Assembly (NCBI GenBank): GCA_963847675.1
Contig: CAWKAP010000009.1
Span: 186,001 to 250,000, forward strand
Reading direction: 5' to 3'
DNA from: JADJWR01 sp963847675
Lineage (GTDB): Bacteria; Pseudomonadota; Gammaproteobacteria; Burkholderiales; Burkholderiaceae_F
Length of the DNA stretch: 64,000 bases
Both the position numbers and the translations under genes were made by a program. Under the pieces are notes generated by a model, which made no database searches, was not told where the DNA came from, and saw nothing but the letters and a program-made list of their open reading frames with translations. Of this stretch, positions 8,889 to 17,611 are shown one piece after another (the first letter of the stretch is position 1; every line of letters starts with the position of its first letter).

Positions 8889-9063
8889 TGCTCTCCGTCG
8901 AGAACCTGCAGGCGGCACGGAGCGCTCCGCGCTCGCGCCGCCTTGCGGCAAGGTCGGGCTCCCCCCTCCCTGTCCCTCCCCTGCAGGGGAGGGAACCGAC
9001 CGGGCAAACGATGCCGCAGGCGCGAGGGCCGACCTGATGCTCTCCGTCGAGAACCTGCAGGCG
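8884..9063. repeat. Hairpin-rich insert flanked by a 31-bp direct duplication at the livG/livF junction
   Basis: The 31 bp at 8884-8914 are repeated exactly at 9033-9063. They cover the TGATG stop-start junction and the first codons of livF. The 118 bp between the copies contain a 10-bp palindrome GGAGCGCTCC and a perfect 20-bp palindrome built on CCCTCCCC and GGGGAGGG around a central TGCA. From the first ATG (8888) a 49-codon reading frame runs exactly into a new TGATG at 9035-9039, so coupling to livF is re-created. A new Shine-Dalgarno-like GAGGG lies 8 nt upstream of the new ATG. This looks like a small mobile repeat insertion with target-site duplication, or a tandem duplication that captured the repeat. 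Confidence 0.8.
8888..9037 (+). CDS. Short leader-like reading frame created by the insert (49 residues)
   Basis: The reading frame begins at the original livF ATG, reads nine genuine LivF residues (MLSVENLQA), then continues through the inserted repeat in a Pro/Arg/Ser-rich sequence, and stops at TGA 9035-9037. That stop overlaps the functional livF ATG. The product is unlikely to have its own function. Because ribosomes finishing livG can enter at 8888 and terminate exactly on the livF start, it may act as a translational relay. This role is inferred from the overlap only. Confidence 0.4.
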   Translation: MLSVENLQAARSAPRSRRLAARSGSPLPVPPLQGREPTGQTMPQARGPT

Positions 9064-9729
9064 TATTACGGCAAGAGCCACGTGCTGCATGGCGTCGACC
9101 TGAGCGTCGGCGAGGGCGAGATCGTCAGCCTCTTGGGGCGCAACGGCGTCGGTCGCTCGACGACCGCCAAGGCGATCATGGGACTGGTCGACCGCACAGG
9201 CCGCGTCGTCTTCAAGGGGGCCGATCTCGCCGGCTGGCCCACGCACCGGATTGCTCGCGCCGGGATCGGCTATGTGCCTGAAAGCAGGGACATTTTTCCC
9301 GGCCTCACGGTCGCCGAAAACCTCCTGCTGGGACTGAAGGGGCGGCGGCCCGGACGCTGGAGCTTCGCGGACATGTACGGACTTTTTCCCCTCCTGCGCG
9401 AGCGCGAGCGCGCGCTGGCCGGGGTACTGTCGGGGGGCGAGCAGCAGATGCTGACGCTGGCACGTACGATGATGGGGGATCCGGATCTGGTCATCATCGA
9501 CGAGCCGACCGAGGGTCTCGCGCCGAAGCTCGTGCTGTTCGTGGCGGATTTCCTCAAGGCGCTGCAGACGCGCGGGATCTCGGTGCTGCTGATCGAGCAG
9601 AAGCTGACCATCGCGCTCGATATCTCGCAACGACTGTACGTGATGGGGCACGGACACATGGTCTTTGCCGGAACGCCGGAGGAACTGCGTGGCAACCGGC
9701 TGGTCCGGCAGGAATGGCTCGAAGTTTGA
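9037..9729 (+). CDS. livF: ABC transporter ATP-binding protein LivF, with arginine in Walker A
   Basis: A 230-residue ATPase, second of the Liv pair. The signature LSGGEQQMLTLARTMM, Walker B LVIIDEPTEGLAPK and the C-terminal VMGHGHMVFAGTPEEL are clear. The Walker A loop reads GRNGVGRST, so residue 40 is arginine where the phosphate-binding lysine is expected. The codon is CGC and the surrounding frame is sound, so this is not a frame error. The start at 9037 is the second copy of a duplicated start region. Partner genes livH, livM and livG are directly upstream. The K-to-R change could lower ATPase activity of this half-site or be tolerated in a subfamily. Confidence 0.9.
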   Translation: MLSVENLQAYYGKSHVLHGVDLSVGEGEIVSLLGRNGVGRSTTAKAIMGLVDRTGRVVFKGADLAGWPTHRIARAGIGYVPESRDIFPGLTVAENLLLGLKGRRPGRWSFADMYGLFPLLRERERALAGVLSGGEQQMLTLARTMMGDPDLVIIDEPTEGLAPKLVLFVADFLKALQTRGISVLLIEQKLTIALDISQRLYVMGHGHMVFAGTPEELRGNRLVRQEWLEV

Positions 9730-9751
9730 CGGGGAGACGGAGAACAGAACA

Positions 9752-11851
9752 ATGAAGGTCTATTTCGAGCGGCGCGGCGAGATTGCGGTGCTGCAGATCG
9801 ACAACCCGCCGGTCAATGGCCTCAACCTGGCGATGCGTCGCGGCATCGCGGCCGGGCTGCAGCGCGCGCGCAACGACCCGAAGGTCAAGGTGGTCGTGCT
9901 CACCGGCACCGACAGGGTGTTCTCCGGCGGCGCCGACATCCGCGAATTCAATACGCCGGCGCAGACTGCCGAACCGAACCTGCTGCAGGTCATCGACGCG
10001 GTCGAGAACAGCCACAAGCCGGTGATCGCGGCAATCAACGGCGTGTGCATGGGGGGCGGACTCGAAGTCGCGCTCGCCTGTCACTACCGCCTGGCGACGC
10101 CGAGCGCCACCATGGGCCTGCCGGAGGTGAAGCTCGGGCTGTTGCCGGGTGCGGGCGGAACGCAGCGGCTGCCACGCGCGGTGGGCGCCGACCTGGCGCT
10201 GAAGATGATCGTTTCCGGCGATCCGATCGGCGCCGAGCCCGCGTTGAAGGCCGGCCTGATCGACCGCATCGTGCCTGCCGACACCTTCCAGGGGGTGCTC
10301 GACTTCGCGCAGGAACTGATCGGCCGGCGCACGCACCCGCGGCTGCGCGCGGCGCGCGCGCTTCTGCCGGCGAAGGTCGACGCGGACAGCTTCTTCAGGG
10401 CCGCCCGCGAGCGCGTCGCGAAGCAGGCGCGCGGCATGGTTTCGCCGCTGAAATGCGTCGATGCCGTCGAAGCCGCCGTACTGCGTCCGTTCGAGCAGGG
10501 CGTGCAGATCGAGCGGGCAATGTTCCTCGAACTGGTGGCTTCCGAGCAGTCGAAGGCGCTGCGCCACGCGTTCTTCGCCGAGCGCGCGGCGGCCCGGATC
10601 GCGGGCCTGCCGGAGGACACGCCGACCCGGCCGATCGGGCGCGCCGCGCTGGTCGGCTGCGGGACGATGGGCGGCGGCATCGCGATGAGCTTTGCCAATG
10701 CCGGCATTCCGGTCACCGTACTCGAGACGACGCAGGAGGCGCTCGACCACGGCATGGCACTGTGCCGCCGCAACTGGGAGGCTTCTGCCAGGAAGGGGCG
10801 GATGACTCCGGCGCAGGTCGAGGCGCGCGTCGCGCTGCTGACGCCGACCCTGCGTTACGCCGACCTGGGGTCGGCCGACATCGTCATCGAGGCCGTGTTC
10901 GAGGATCTCGCGGTGAAGCAGAAGGTGTTCCGCGAACTGGACCGGGTGGCGAAGCCGGGCGCGATCCTCGCCACCAACACTTCGACGCTCGACGTCGACC
11001 AGATCGCCGCGGCGACCCGGCGGCCGGCGGACGTCCTCGGCACGCACTTCTTCAGCCCGGCCAACGTGATGCGCCTGCTCGAGGTGGTGCGTGGGGCGGC
11101 CACCGCGCCGGACGCGCTGGCCACGGTGATGAAGCTCGCCCGCCGGCTGAAGAAAGTGGCGGTCGTATCGGGCGTGTGCGACGGTTTCATCGGTAACCGC
11201 ATGCTCGAGCATTACGTCCGCCAGTCGCTGTTCCTTTTGGAGGAAGGCGCCAGTCCGCAGCAGGTCGACAAGGCGCTGACCGACTTCGGCATGGCGATGG
11301 GTGTCTTTGCGGTCGGCGACCTGGCGGGGCTGGATATCGGCTACGCGATCCGCCAGCGGCGTTACCGGGAGAAGCCCGACGTGCGCTATCCGCGCATCGC
11401 CGACCGGGTGGTCGAACTCGGCCGGCTCGGGCAGAAGACCGGCAAGGGCTGGTACCGCTACGAGGCCGGCGACCGCACGCCGCGCATCGACCCGGAGATC
11501 GACGCGCTGATCGACGCGTATCGCAGGGAACTCGGCATCACGCCACGGGCGATCCCGCACGAGGAAATCGTGCAGCGCTGCATCTTCGCGCTGGTCAACG
11601 AGGGTGCGCGCATTCTGGCCGAAGGCATCGCGCAGCGCGCGAGCGACATCGACGTCGTCTACCTGACCGGCTATGGATTCCCGGCCTGGCGCGGCGGCCC
11701 GATGTACTACGCCGAGAGCGTCGGGCTGCGCAACGTGGTCGAGGCGATGCAACGCTTCGCCGCGCTGCCGGGCGCCGACGCGAAATTCTGGCAACCGGCG
11801 CCGCTGCTCGCCGAACGCGCGGCCGGCGGCCGGCGCCTCGATTTGCGCTGA
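9752..11851 (+). CDS. Bifunctional enoyl-CoA hydratase / 3-hydroxyacyl-CoA dehydrogenase
   Basis: A 699-residue multifunctional beta-oxidation protein. The N-terminal crotonase domain (about 1-190) shows FSGGADIREF, the oxyanion-hole motif NGVCMGGGLEVALAC and PEVKLGLLPGAGGTQRLPR with the two catalytic acids. The central NAD-binding domain starts near 300 with GCGTMGGGIAMSFANAG; the C-terminal dehydrogenase halves follow from about residue 475 (GVCDGFIGNRM and YGFPAWRGGPM). This is the shorter domain order of peroxisomal-type MFE and FadJ-like enzymes. The start at 9752 follows a GGAGA-containing leader 22 nt after livF, so it probably belongs to the same transcript and oxidises the imported acyl group. 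Confidence 0.93.
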   Translation: MKVYFERRGEIAVLQIDNPPVNGLNLAMRRGIAAGLQRARNDPKVKVVVLTGTDRVFSGGADIREFNTPAQTAEPNLLQVIDAVENSHKPVIAAINGVCMGGGLEVALACHYRLATPSATMGLPEVKLGLLPGAGGTQRLPRAVGADLALKMIVSGDPIGAEPALKAGLIDRIVPADTFQGVLDFAQELIGRRTHPRLRAARALLPAKVDADSFFRAARERVAKQARGMVSPLKCVDAVEAAVLRPFEQGVQIERAMFLELVASEQSKALRHAFFAERAAARIAGLPEDTPTRPIGRAALVGCGTMGGGIAMSFANAGIPVTVLETTQEALDHGMALCRRNWEASARKGRMTPAQVEARVALLTPTLRYADLGSADIVIEAVFEDLAVKQKVFRELDRVAKPGAILATNTSTLDVDQIAAATRRPADVLGTHFFSPANVMRLLEVVRGAATAPDALATVMKLARRLKKVAVVSGVCDGFIGNRMLEHYVRQSLFLLEEGASPQQVDKALTDFGMAMGVFAVGDLAGLDIGYAIRQRRYREKPDVRYPRIADRVVELGRLGQKTGKGWYRYEAGDRTPRIDPEIDALIDAYRRELGITPRAIPHEEIVQRCIFALVNEGARILAEGIAQRASDIDVVYLTGYGFPAWRGGPMYYAESVGLRNVVEAMQRFAALPGADAKFWQPAPLLAERAAGGRRLDLR

Positions 11852-11855
11852 ATCC

Positions 11856-11880
11856 GCGCGCGCCGCGATCCGGCGCGCGC
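11856..11880 (+). terminator. GC-rich hairpin after the beta-oxidation gene
   Basis: A perfect 10-bp stem (GCGCGCGCCG with CGGCGCGCGC) has a 5-nt loop and is followed by ATTT. It lies 5 nt after the preceding stop codon and 20 nt before the next start. It could terminate or attenuate transcription between the beta-oxidation gene and the oxidoreductase. The T-run is short, so efficiency is uncertain. Confidence 0.5.
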
Positions 11881-11899
11881 ATTTCCGCAGGAGACTTCG

Positions 11900-12893
11900 A
11901 TGGCGATCAATCGCCGCATCGTGCTTGCCAGCCGACCGAGCGGCTGGGTGACGCCGGAGAACTTCCGCCTCGAAACGGCGCCGCTGCCGGCACTGGCCGA
12001 AGGACAACTGCTGGTGCGCAACCGCTGGCTGTCCCTCGACCCCTACATGCGCGGACGGATGAACGAAGGGCGCAGCTACGCGGCCGCGCAAGCCCTCGAC
12101 CAGACGATGGTGGGCGGCACGGCCGGCGAGGTGATCGAATCGCGCAACCCGAAGTTCGCCGCAGGGCGACCAGGTGGTCGGCTACCTGGGCTGGCAGGAA
12201 TACGGCGTCTCCGACGGCACTCAGCTGATGAAGGTCGACACGACGCACGTTCCGCTGTCGGCATATCTCGGCGCGGTGGGCATGCCCGGCGTCACCGCAT
12301 GGATCGGGCTGAACCGCATCATCGAGGCGAGGGCCGGCGAAACCATCGTCGTTTCGGCGGCCAGCGGCGCGGTGGGCAGCGTGGTCGGCCAGCTGGCCAG
12401 GCTGGGGAACTGCCGCGCAGTCGGCATCGCCGGTGGCGAGGAGAAGTGCCGCTACGTCACCGAGGAACTGGGCTTCGACGCCTGTATCGACTACAAGGCG
12501 CAGGATGTGGGCAAGGCATTGAAGGCGGCGGTACCCGACGGCGTCGACGGCTACTTCGAGAACGTCGGCGGCGAGATCATGGATGCCGTGCTGCCGCGGA
12601 TGAACGCCTTCGGCCGCATTGCGTTGTGCGGACTGATCGCCGGCTACAACGGCGATCCGATCCCGATCCGCAATCCGACCTGGTTCCTGGTCAGCCGGCT
12701 GAAGCTGCAGGGCTTCATCGTCTCCGAGCACATGGCGCTGTGGCCACAGGCGCTCAAGGAACTCGGCGCGCACGTCGCCGGCGGCCGCATCAGGTATCGC
12801 GAGACGATTGCGCACGGCCTGGAAAACGCGCCCGCCGCCTTCGTCGGCCTGCTGAGAGGGCAGAACTTCGGCAAGCAACTGGTGAAGCTCTGA
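11900..12893 (+). pseudogene. NADP-dependent oxidoreductase, CurA/YncB-like, with one +1 frameshift
   Basis: The two frames together give a 330-residue medium-chain reductase. Frame one (11900 to about 12165) reads RPSGWVTPENFRLE and LSLDPYMRGRM, the N-terminal hallmarks of CurA/leukotriene B4 dehydrogenase-like enzymes without zinc. Frame two (12166 on) resumes at VVGYLGWQEYG, with the nucleotide-binding SAASGAVGSVVGQLAR and GYFENVGG. One extra G in GCAGGGCGAC at about 12164-12166 accounts for the break; removing it gives a normal-length protein. Whether this is a true mutation or a sequence error cannot be decided here. The next gene starts 3 nt after the stop. The likely role is reduction of an enoyl or enone double bond. 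Confidence 0.8.
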
Positions 12894-12895
12894 CG

Positions 12896-13783
12896 ATGCG
12901 TGAGTTCTCGGGCAAGGTGGCCGTCATCACCGGCGGCGGCAGCGGCTTCGGAGCCGCGTTTGCACGCCACGCGCATTCGCTCGGCATGCGGCTGGTGCTC
13001 GCCGACGTGCAGGCCGACGCGCTCGACTGCGAAGTGCGTGCACTGCAGGGGGCCGGAGCCGACGTCATCGGCGTCCGCTGCGATGTTTCCTCCGACAGTG
13101 ACGTGGCGCGGCTGGCGCAGACGGCCCACGATCATTTCGGTACGGTCAACCTGCTGTTCAACAACGCCGGCGTCGCCGGTACCGGCGGCTATCTCTGGGA
13201 AAACAGCGAGGCCGACTGGCGCTGGACGCTCGGCGTGAACCTGATGGGCGTGGCGAACGGAATCCGCCACTTCGTGCCGCGGATGATCGCCGCCGGGCTC
13301 GATGCCGAAAGCGGCCACATCGTCAACAGCGCATCGATCGCCGGCTGGCTGTGCGCGCCGCTTCTCGGCGTCTACAACGCCAGCAAGGCGGCCGTCGTGT
13401 CGGTGAGCGAGACGCTCTACCACGACCTGCGCGTGGCGGGCAGCGGCATCGGCGTTTCGGTGCTCTGCCCGGCGTTCGTGCCGACGGCGATCTTTGCCTC
13501 GGAACGGAACCGGCCGGCAGAACTGGCCAACGCCGCGGCGCCGACGGCGTCGCAGCGGCTCGCGCGTGCCGCCGGCGAGAAAGCGGTGGCCGGCGGGCGG
13601 ATCGGCGCCGATGAAATCGCGGCGCAGACGTTCGATGCGATCCGCGCCGCCCGCTTCTGCGTGTTTACGCACCCGCAGATCATGCCGCAGGTGCGCGCGC
13701 GCCTGGATGCGGCGCTCGCCGGCGCGGAGCCCAGTGATCCGTATGCAGGCCGGCCAGGCGCTCGGCCGCGACCGCTCGGCTGA
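12896..13783 (+). CDS. Short-chain dehydrogenase/reductase
   Basis: A 295-residue classical SDR. The cofactor motif TGGGSGFGAAFA is at about residues 11-22, LLFNNAGV near 87, the catalytic serine in HIVNSASIAGW, and YNASK with the Tyr-Lys pair near 160. The length and the residue-rich C-terminal helix region are typical of the SDR class that includes 3-hydroxyacyl or alcohol dehydrogenases; the substrate is not predictable. The ATG is 2 nt after the oxidoreductase stop, so the two are almost certainly co-transcribed with the preceding acyl-CoA genes. Confidence 0.88.
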   Translation: MREFSGKVAVITGGGSGFGAAFARHAHSLGMRLVLADVQADALDCEVRALQGAGADVIGVRCDVSSDSDVARLAQTAHDHFGTVNLLFNNAGVAGTGGYLWENSEADWRWTLGVNLMGVANGIRHFVPRMIAAGLDAESGHIVNSASIAGWLCAPLLGVYNASKAAVVSVSETLYHDLRVAGSGIGVSVLCPAFVPTAIFASERNRPAELANAAAPTASQRLARAAGEKAVAGGRIGADEIAAQTFDAIRAARFCVFTHPQIMPQVRARLDAALAGAEPSDPYAGRPGARPRPLG

Positions 13784-13985
13784 CCGAGGCGCCGGCGCCG
13801 CCGTTCCGGCAGGAACCGCATCCGCGTCTCGCTGTCTTACGCGCGCCGATGGTGGCGCAGACGCGTGCAACCCGTCGGCGGCCCGACCTCACATCGGGGT
13901 CGCCAGCGTCGGCTGAGGCAAAATCCGCCGCTTTGCCGCAGCACGGCTTGCCGTGACGTCGCAACTCCAGCTTCGAGGATCGCTC

Positions 13986-16704
13986 ATGAGATTTCTGCGT
14001 CAACTTTCCCTCGCGCTCGCCGCGCTCGCCCTCCTGGGTCTTCGCACCAGCCGGTGCCAAGGACGCGCCGGCCTTCAGCAAGGTCACCGCTGCCGAAGGC
14101 GTGGAGGAGTACCGGCTCGCCAACGGCCTGCAGGTGCTGCTGTATCCGGACCCGTCGAAGCCGACCGTCACCGTGAACGTCACCTACAAGGTCGGCTCGC
14201 GCAACGAGAACTACGGCGAGTCCGGCATGGCGCACCTGCTCGAGCACCTGATCTTCAAGGGCAGCAAGAAGCACCCAAGCCCGGACAAGGAGTTCAACCG
14301 CCGCGGCTTCCGCAACAACGGCACGACCTCGTTCGACCGCACCAATTACTTCTCCACCTTCCAGGCCACCGACGACAACCTGCGCTGGGCGCTGGACTGG
14401 AAGGCCGACGCGATGGTGAACTCGTTCATCGCCAAGGAAGACCTCGATTCCGAGATGACGGTGGTGCGCAACGAGTTCGAGATGGGCGAGAACGACCCGT
14501 TCCGGGTGACCTACCAGCGGGTCATGGCCGGCGCTTTCCACTGGCACAACTACGGCAACTTCCCGATCGGCAACCGCAGCGACATCGAGAACGTGCGCAT
14601 CGAGAACCTGCAGGCGTTCTACCGGATGTACTACCAGCCGGACAACGCCGTGCTGACGGTGGCCGGCAAGTTCGACGTCGAGGCGACGCTGCCGCTTATC
14701 GCCCGGACCTTCGGCGCGATCCCGCGGCCGCAGCGGACGCTGCCGGTGCTGTGGACGGTGGAGCCGACCCAGGACGGCGAGCGCAGCGTCATCGTGCGGC
14801 GCAAGGGCGACGTGCAGCTGGTGCTGCTCGCCTACCGGATCCCTTCGCTGCTGTCGGACAGCACGGCGGCCCTCAACGCCGCGGCCGACATCCTCGGCGA
14901 CACGCCGAACGGCCGCCTGCACAGGGAACTGGTGCAAACGGGCCTGGCGGCGCAGGTGTTCGCCTGGTCGCAGCAGCAGCGCGACCCCGCGCTGGCGCTG
15001 TTCGGCGCCGTGGTCAAGAAGGGCGAGCCGATCGAGCCGGTGCGCGACCGGCTGATCGAGATCGTCGAGACGAGCTTCGCGCAACAGGCGCCGACCGAGG
15101 CGGAGATGACGCGCATGCGCAAGGACAACGAGACGAGCTACGAGCGCGCCCTCGCCGATCCGCAGCAGTTCGGCATCACGCTGTCCGAGTACATTGCCGC
15201 CGGCGACTGGCGGCTGTTCTTCCTGGCGCGCGAGAAGATCGGCACGGTCAGTGCCGCCGACGTTGCCGGGGAGGCGGCGCGCTACTTCCGGCGCGACAAC
15301 CGCACCGTGGGCCTGTTCGTTCCCGAGGACGAGCCGCAGCGCGCCGAGATTCCCTCGCCGCAGCCGGCCGCCGCGCTGCTGGCGCAGTTCAGGCCCCGGC
15401 AGGCGGTGGCGGCCGGCGAGGCATTCGATCCGTCGCAGCGGAACATCGACGCGCGCACGCGCAGGCTTGCCTTCGGAAGCCTGAACGTTGCGCTGCTGCC
15501 GAAGAAGAACCGCGGCGAGACGGTCAACGTGGTGATCCGGCCGCGCTGGGGCGACGAGAAGAGCCTCAACGGCAGGATGGTGACCGCTTCGCTCGTCGAG
15601 GCGATGGTCCCGCGGGGAACGACCCGCTTCTCGCGGCAGCAGATCGCCGACGAAATGACGCGGCTGAAGATGCAGGGATCGCTGCGCAGCTTCAAGACCG
15701 ATCGCGCCAACCTGGCCGAAGCGCTCCGGCTTTCCGCACATGTGCTGCGCGAGGCGAACTTCCCCGCCGACGAGTTCGCGCAACTGAAGCGCGAGATGGT
15801 CACCGGTCTTCAGTCGCAGCTTTCGGAGCCGGAGGCGCGATCGCGGGACGCACTGAACCGACACTTCGACACCTATCCGCCCGGCGATCCGCGTGCCTAC
15901 ATCCCGCTCGAGGAGCGCATCAAGGCGATCGAGGCGGTCACGCTCGACGAGGTCAGGAGATTTCACGCCGACTTCTGGGGCACCGCGCGCGGCGAGATCG
16001 CGATCGTCGGTGATTTCGACGACAAGGTCGCCGAAGGTTTGGTCAGGGACCTTTTCGCAGGGTGGGACTCGAAGGCGCCGTACGCGCCGATCCTCGAGGA
16101 GCCACGCGACGTGCCCGCGACGCGCATCACGGTCAACACGCCGGACAAGGAAAACGCCTTCTACCGCGCGCGCATCAATTTCGACATGCGCGACGACGAT
16201 GCCGACTACGCGCCGCTGGTGCTCGCCAACCACATCTTCGGCGGCGGCGGCATGCTGTCGAATCGCCTGATGGAGCGCGTGCGGCAGCGCGACGGCATCT
16301 CTTACGGCGCGGGGTCGGGGCTCGCCGTGGGCAGCCGCGACCGGGCATCGAACTGGCGGATCGCCGGACTGGCCGCGCCGCAGAACGCGGCGCGCTTCGA
16401 GCAGGCCGTGCGCGAGGAAATCGACCGGATGCTGAAGGAGGGCCTCACCGACAAGGAGGTCGCCGATGCCAAGGCGGGACTGCTGCAGGAGCGCGTGCTG
16501 AACCGGTCCGCCGACGGGACGCTGGCGATGGTGTGGGCCGAGTACATGGAACTCGGCCGCACGTTCACCACGTACAGCCTGGCGTTCGAAGAGCGCATCG
16601 AGTCGCTGACCACAGCGGAAGTCAACGCCGCGCTGCGGCGCTACATCGACCCGGCGAAGATGACCGTGGTCATCGCCGGCGACGCCGCCAAGGGGGCGAA
16701 GTAG
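13986..16704 (+). CDS. M16 family zinc metalloprotease (pitrilysin-like), secreted, with a +1 shift in the signal peptide region
   Basis: About 905 residues after allowing one extra base at about 14040. The ATG at 13986 begins a signal peptide (MRFLRQLSLALAALALLG); the reading frame then shifts and continues as FAPAGAKDAPAFSKVTAAEG into EEYRLANGLQVLL. The inverted zinc motif HLLEH with a downstream glutamate (EMTVVRNEFE) marks the active N-terminal M16 half; a second inactive M16 domain follows from about residue 470. Such periplasmic proteases degrade small peptides and misfolded fragments. If the shift is real the start would be internal (14101) and export would be lost; an indel error is more likely. 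The downstream thioesterase GTG follows immediately. Confidence 0.88.
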
Positions 16705-17160
16705 GTGGGACTCGGGCAGTTCCGCCATCGGGTGCCGCTGCGCGTTCGCTGGGCGGAGGTCGACATGCAGGCGGTGGTCTTCAACGGCCACTACCTGACC
16801 TATGCCGACGTTTGCGCCACCGAGTACTGGCGGGCGATCGGCGTTCCGTACCCGGCGGGGTTCGCGACGCTGGGCATCGACGCGTTCGTGCGCAAGGCAA
16901 CGGTCGAGTACCACGCGCCGGCCCGCTACGACGACGAGCTTCTGGTCTGCGGTCGCATGGCGCGGCTTGGCCGCAGCAGTGCCGGGTTCGCGGTGGCGAT
17001 GTTCAGGTCCGCCGAACCCGCCGAGCCGCTGGTCGAGGCTGAACTCGTCTACGTCTGCGTCGACCGCGGCGGCGCACCGGTGACCTGGCCGCAGGAAATG
17101 CGCGGCCGAATACGCGATTACGAGGTCACCGCCCCGGCGGAGGGCGACGGCGGTGGCTGA
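16705..17160 (+). CDS. Acyl-CoA thioesterase, hotdog fold (4HBT/YbgC-like)
   Basis: A 151-residue hotdog-fold protein. The GTG start directly follows the protease TAG. The motif VRWAEVDMQAVVFNGHYLTYAD matches the active-site region of 4-hydroxybenzoyl-CoA thioesterase and YbgC enzymes, with the aspartate of AEVDMQ in the catalytic position. Members hydrolyse short acyl-CoA or acyl-ACP thioesters. The stop overlaps the next gene by 8 nt, so it is coupled to the GNAT gene. The specific substrate is unknown. Confidence 0.82.
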   Translation: MGLGQFRHRVPLRVRWAEVDMQAVVFNGHYLTYADVCATEYWRAIGVPYPAGFATLGIDAFVRKATVEYHAPARYDDELLVCGRMARLGRSSAGFAVAMFRSAEPAEPLVEAELVYVCVDRGGAPVTWPQEMRGRIRDYEVTAPAEGDGGG

Positions 17161-17581
17161 ACCGCTGCGCATCGAACTCGGTGACTGGACATCGATGCGC
17201 GCGCGCGCGGTGCCGGTCCGCCACACGGTGTTCGTCGAGGAACAGAAGGTCCCGGCGGAAATCGAGCTCGACGAGTTCGATCCGTCGAGCCTGCACGCGC
17301 TCGCCTTCGGTCCGGATGAGAGCGTGCTGGGCACCGGCCGTTTGCTGCCCGACGGCCACATCGGCCGCATGGCGGTGTTGCGGCAGGCGCGCGGTGCCGG
17401 CGTCGGAGCCGCGCTGCTGCGGGCGCTGATGCAGGCAGCGCGGGCGCGAGGCGATCGCGAGGTCATGCTCAGCGCGCAGACGCACGCGATTCCCTTTTAC
17501 GAGCGCTTCGGCTTCGTGGCCGAGGGCGAGCAGTACGACGACGCCGGCATCCCGCACCGGGCGATGCGGCGGGTCTTCTGA
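17153..17581 (+). CDS. GNAT family N-acetyltransferase
   Basis: A 142-residue acetyltransferase with a GTG start inside the end of the thioesterase gene. The sequence VRHTVFVEEQKVPAEIELDEFD followed by LPDGHIGRMAVLRQARGAGVGAALL gives the acetyl-CoA pyrophosphate loop (R/QxxGxG/A). The ending IPFYERFGFVAEGEQYDDAGIPHRAM is typical of the ElaA-like GNAT subfamily. The substrate is not known. It is the last gene of this plus-strand run and is convergent with the NRDE gene. Confidence 0.85.
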   Translation: MAEPLRIELGDWTSMRARAVPVRHTVFVEEQKVPAEIELDEFDPSSLHALAFGPDESVLGTGRLLPDGHIGRMAVLRQARGAGVGAALLRALMQAARARGDREVMLSAQTHAIPFYERFGFVAEGEQYDDAGIPHRAMRRVF

Positions 17582-17611
17582 GCGCAGCGAGACTCGTGCC
17601 GGCGCGTTCCT

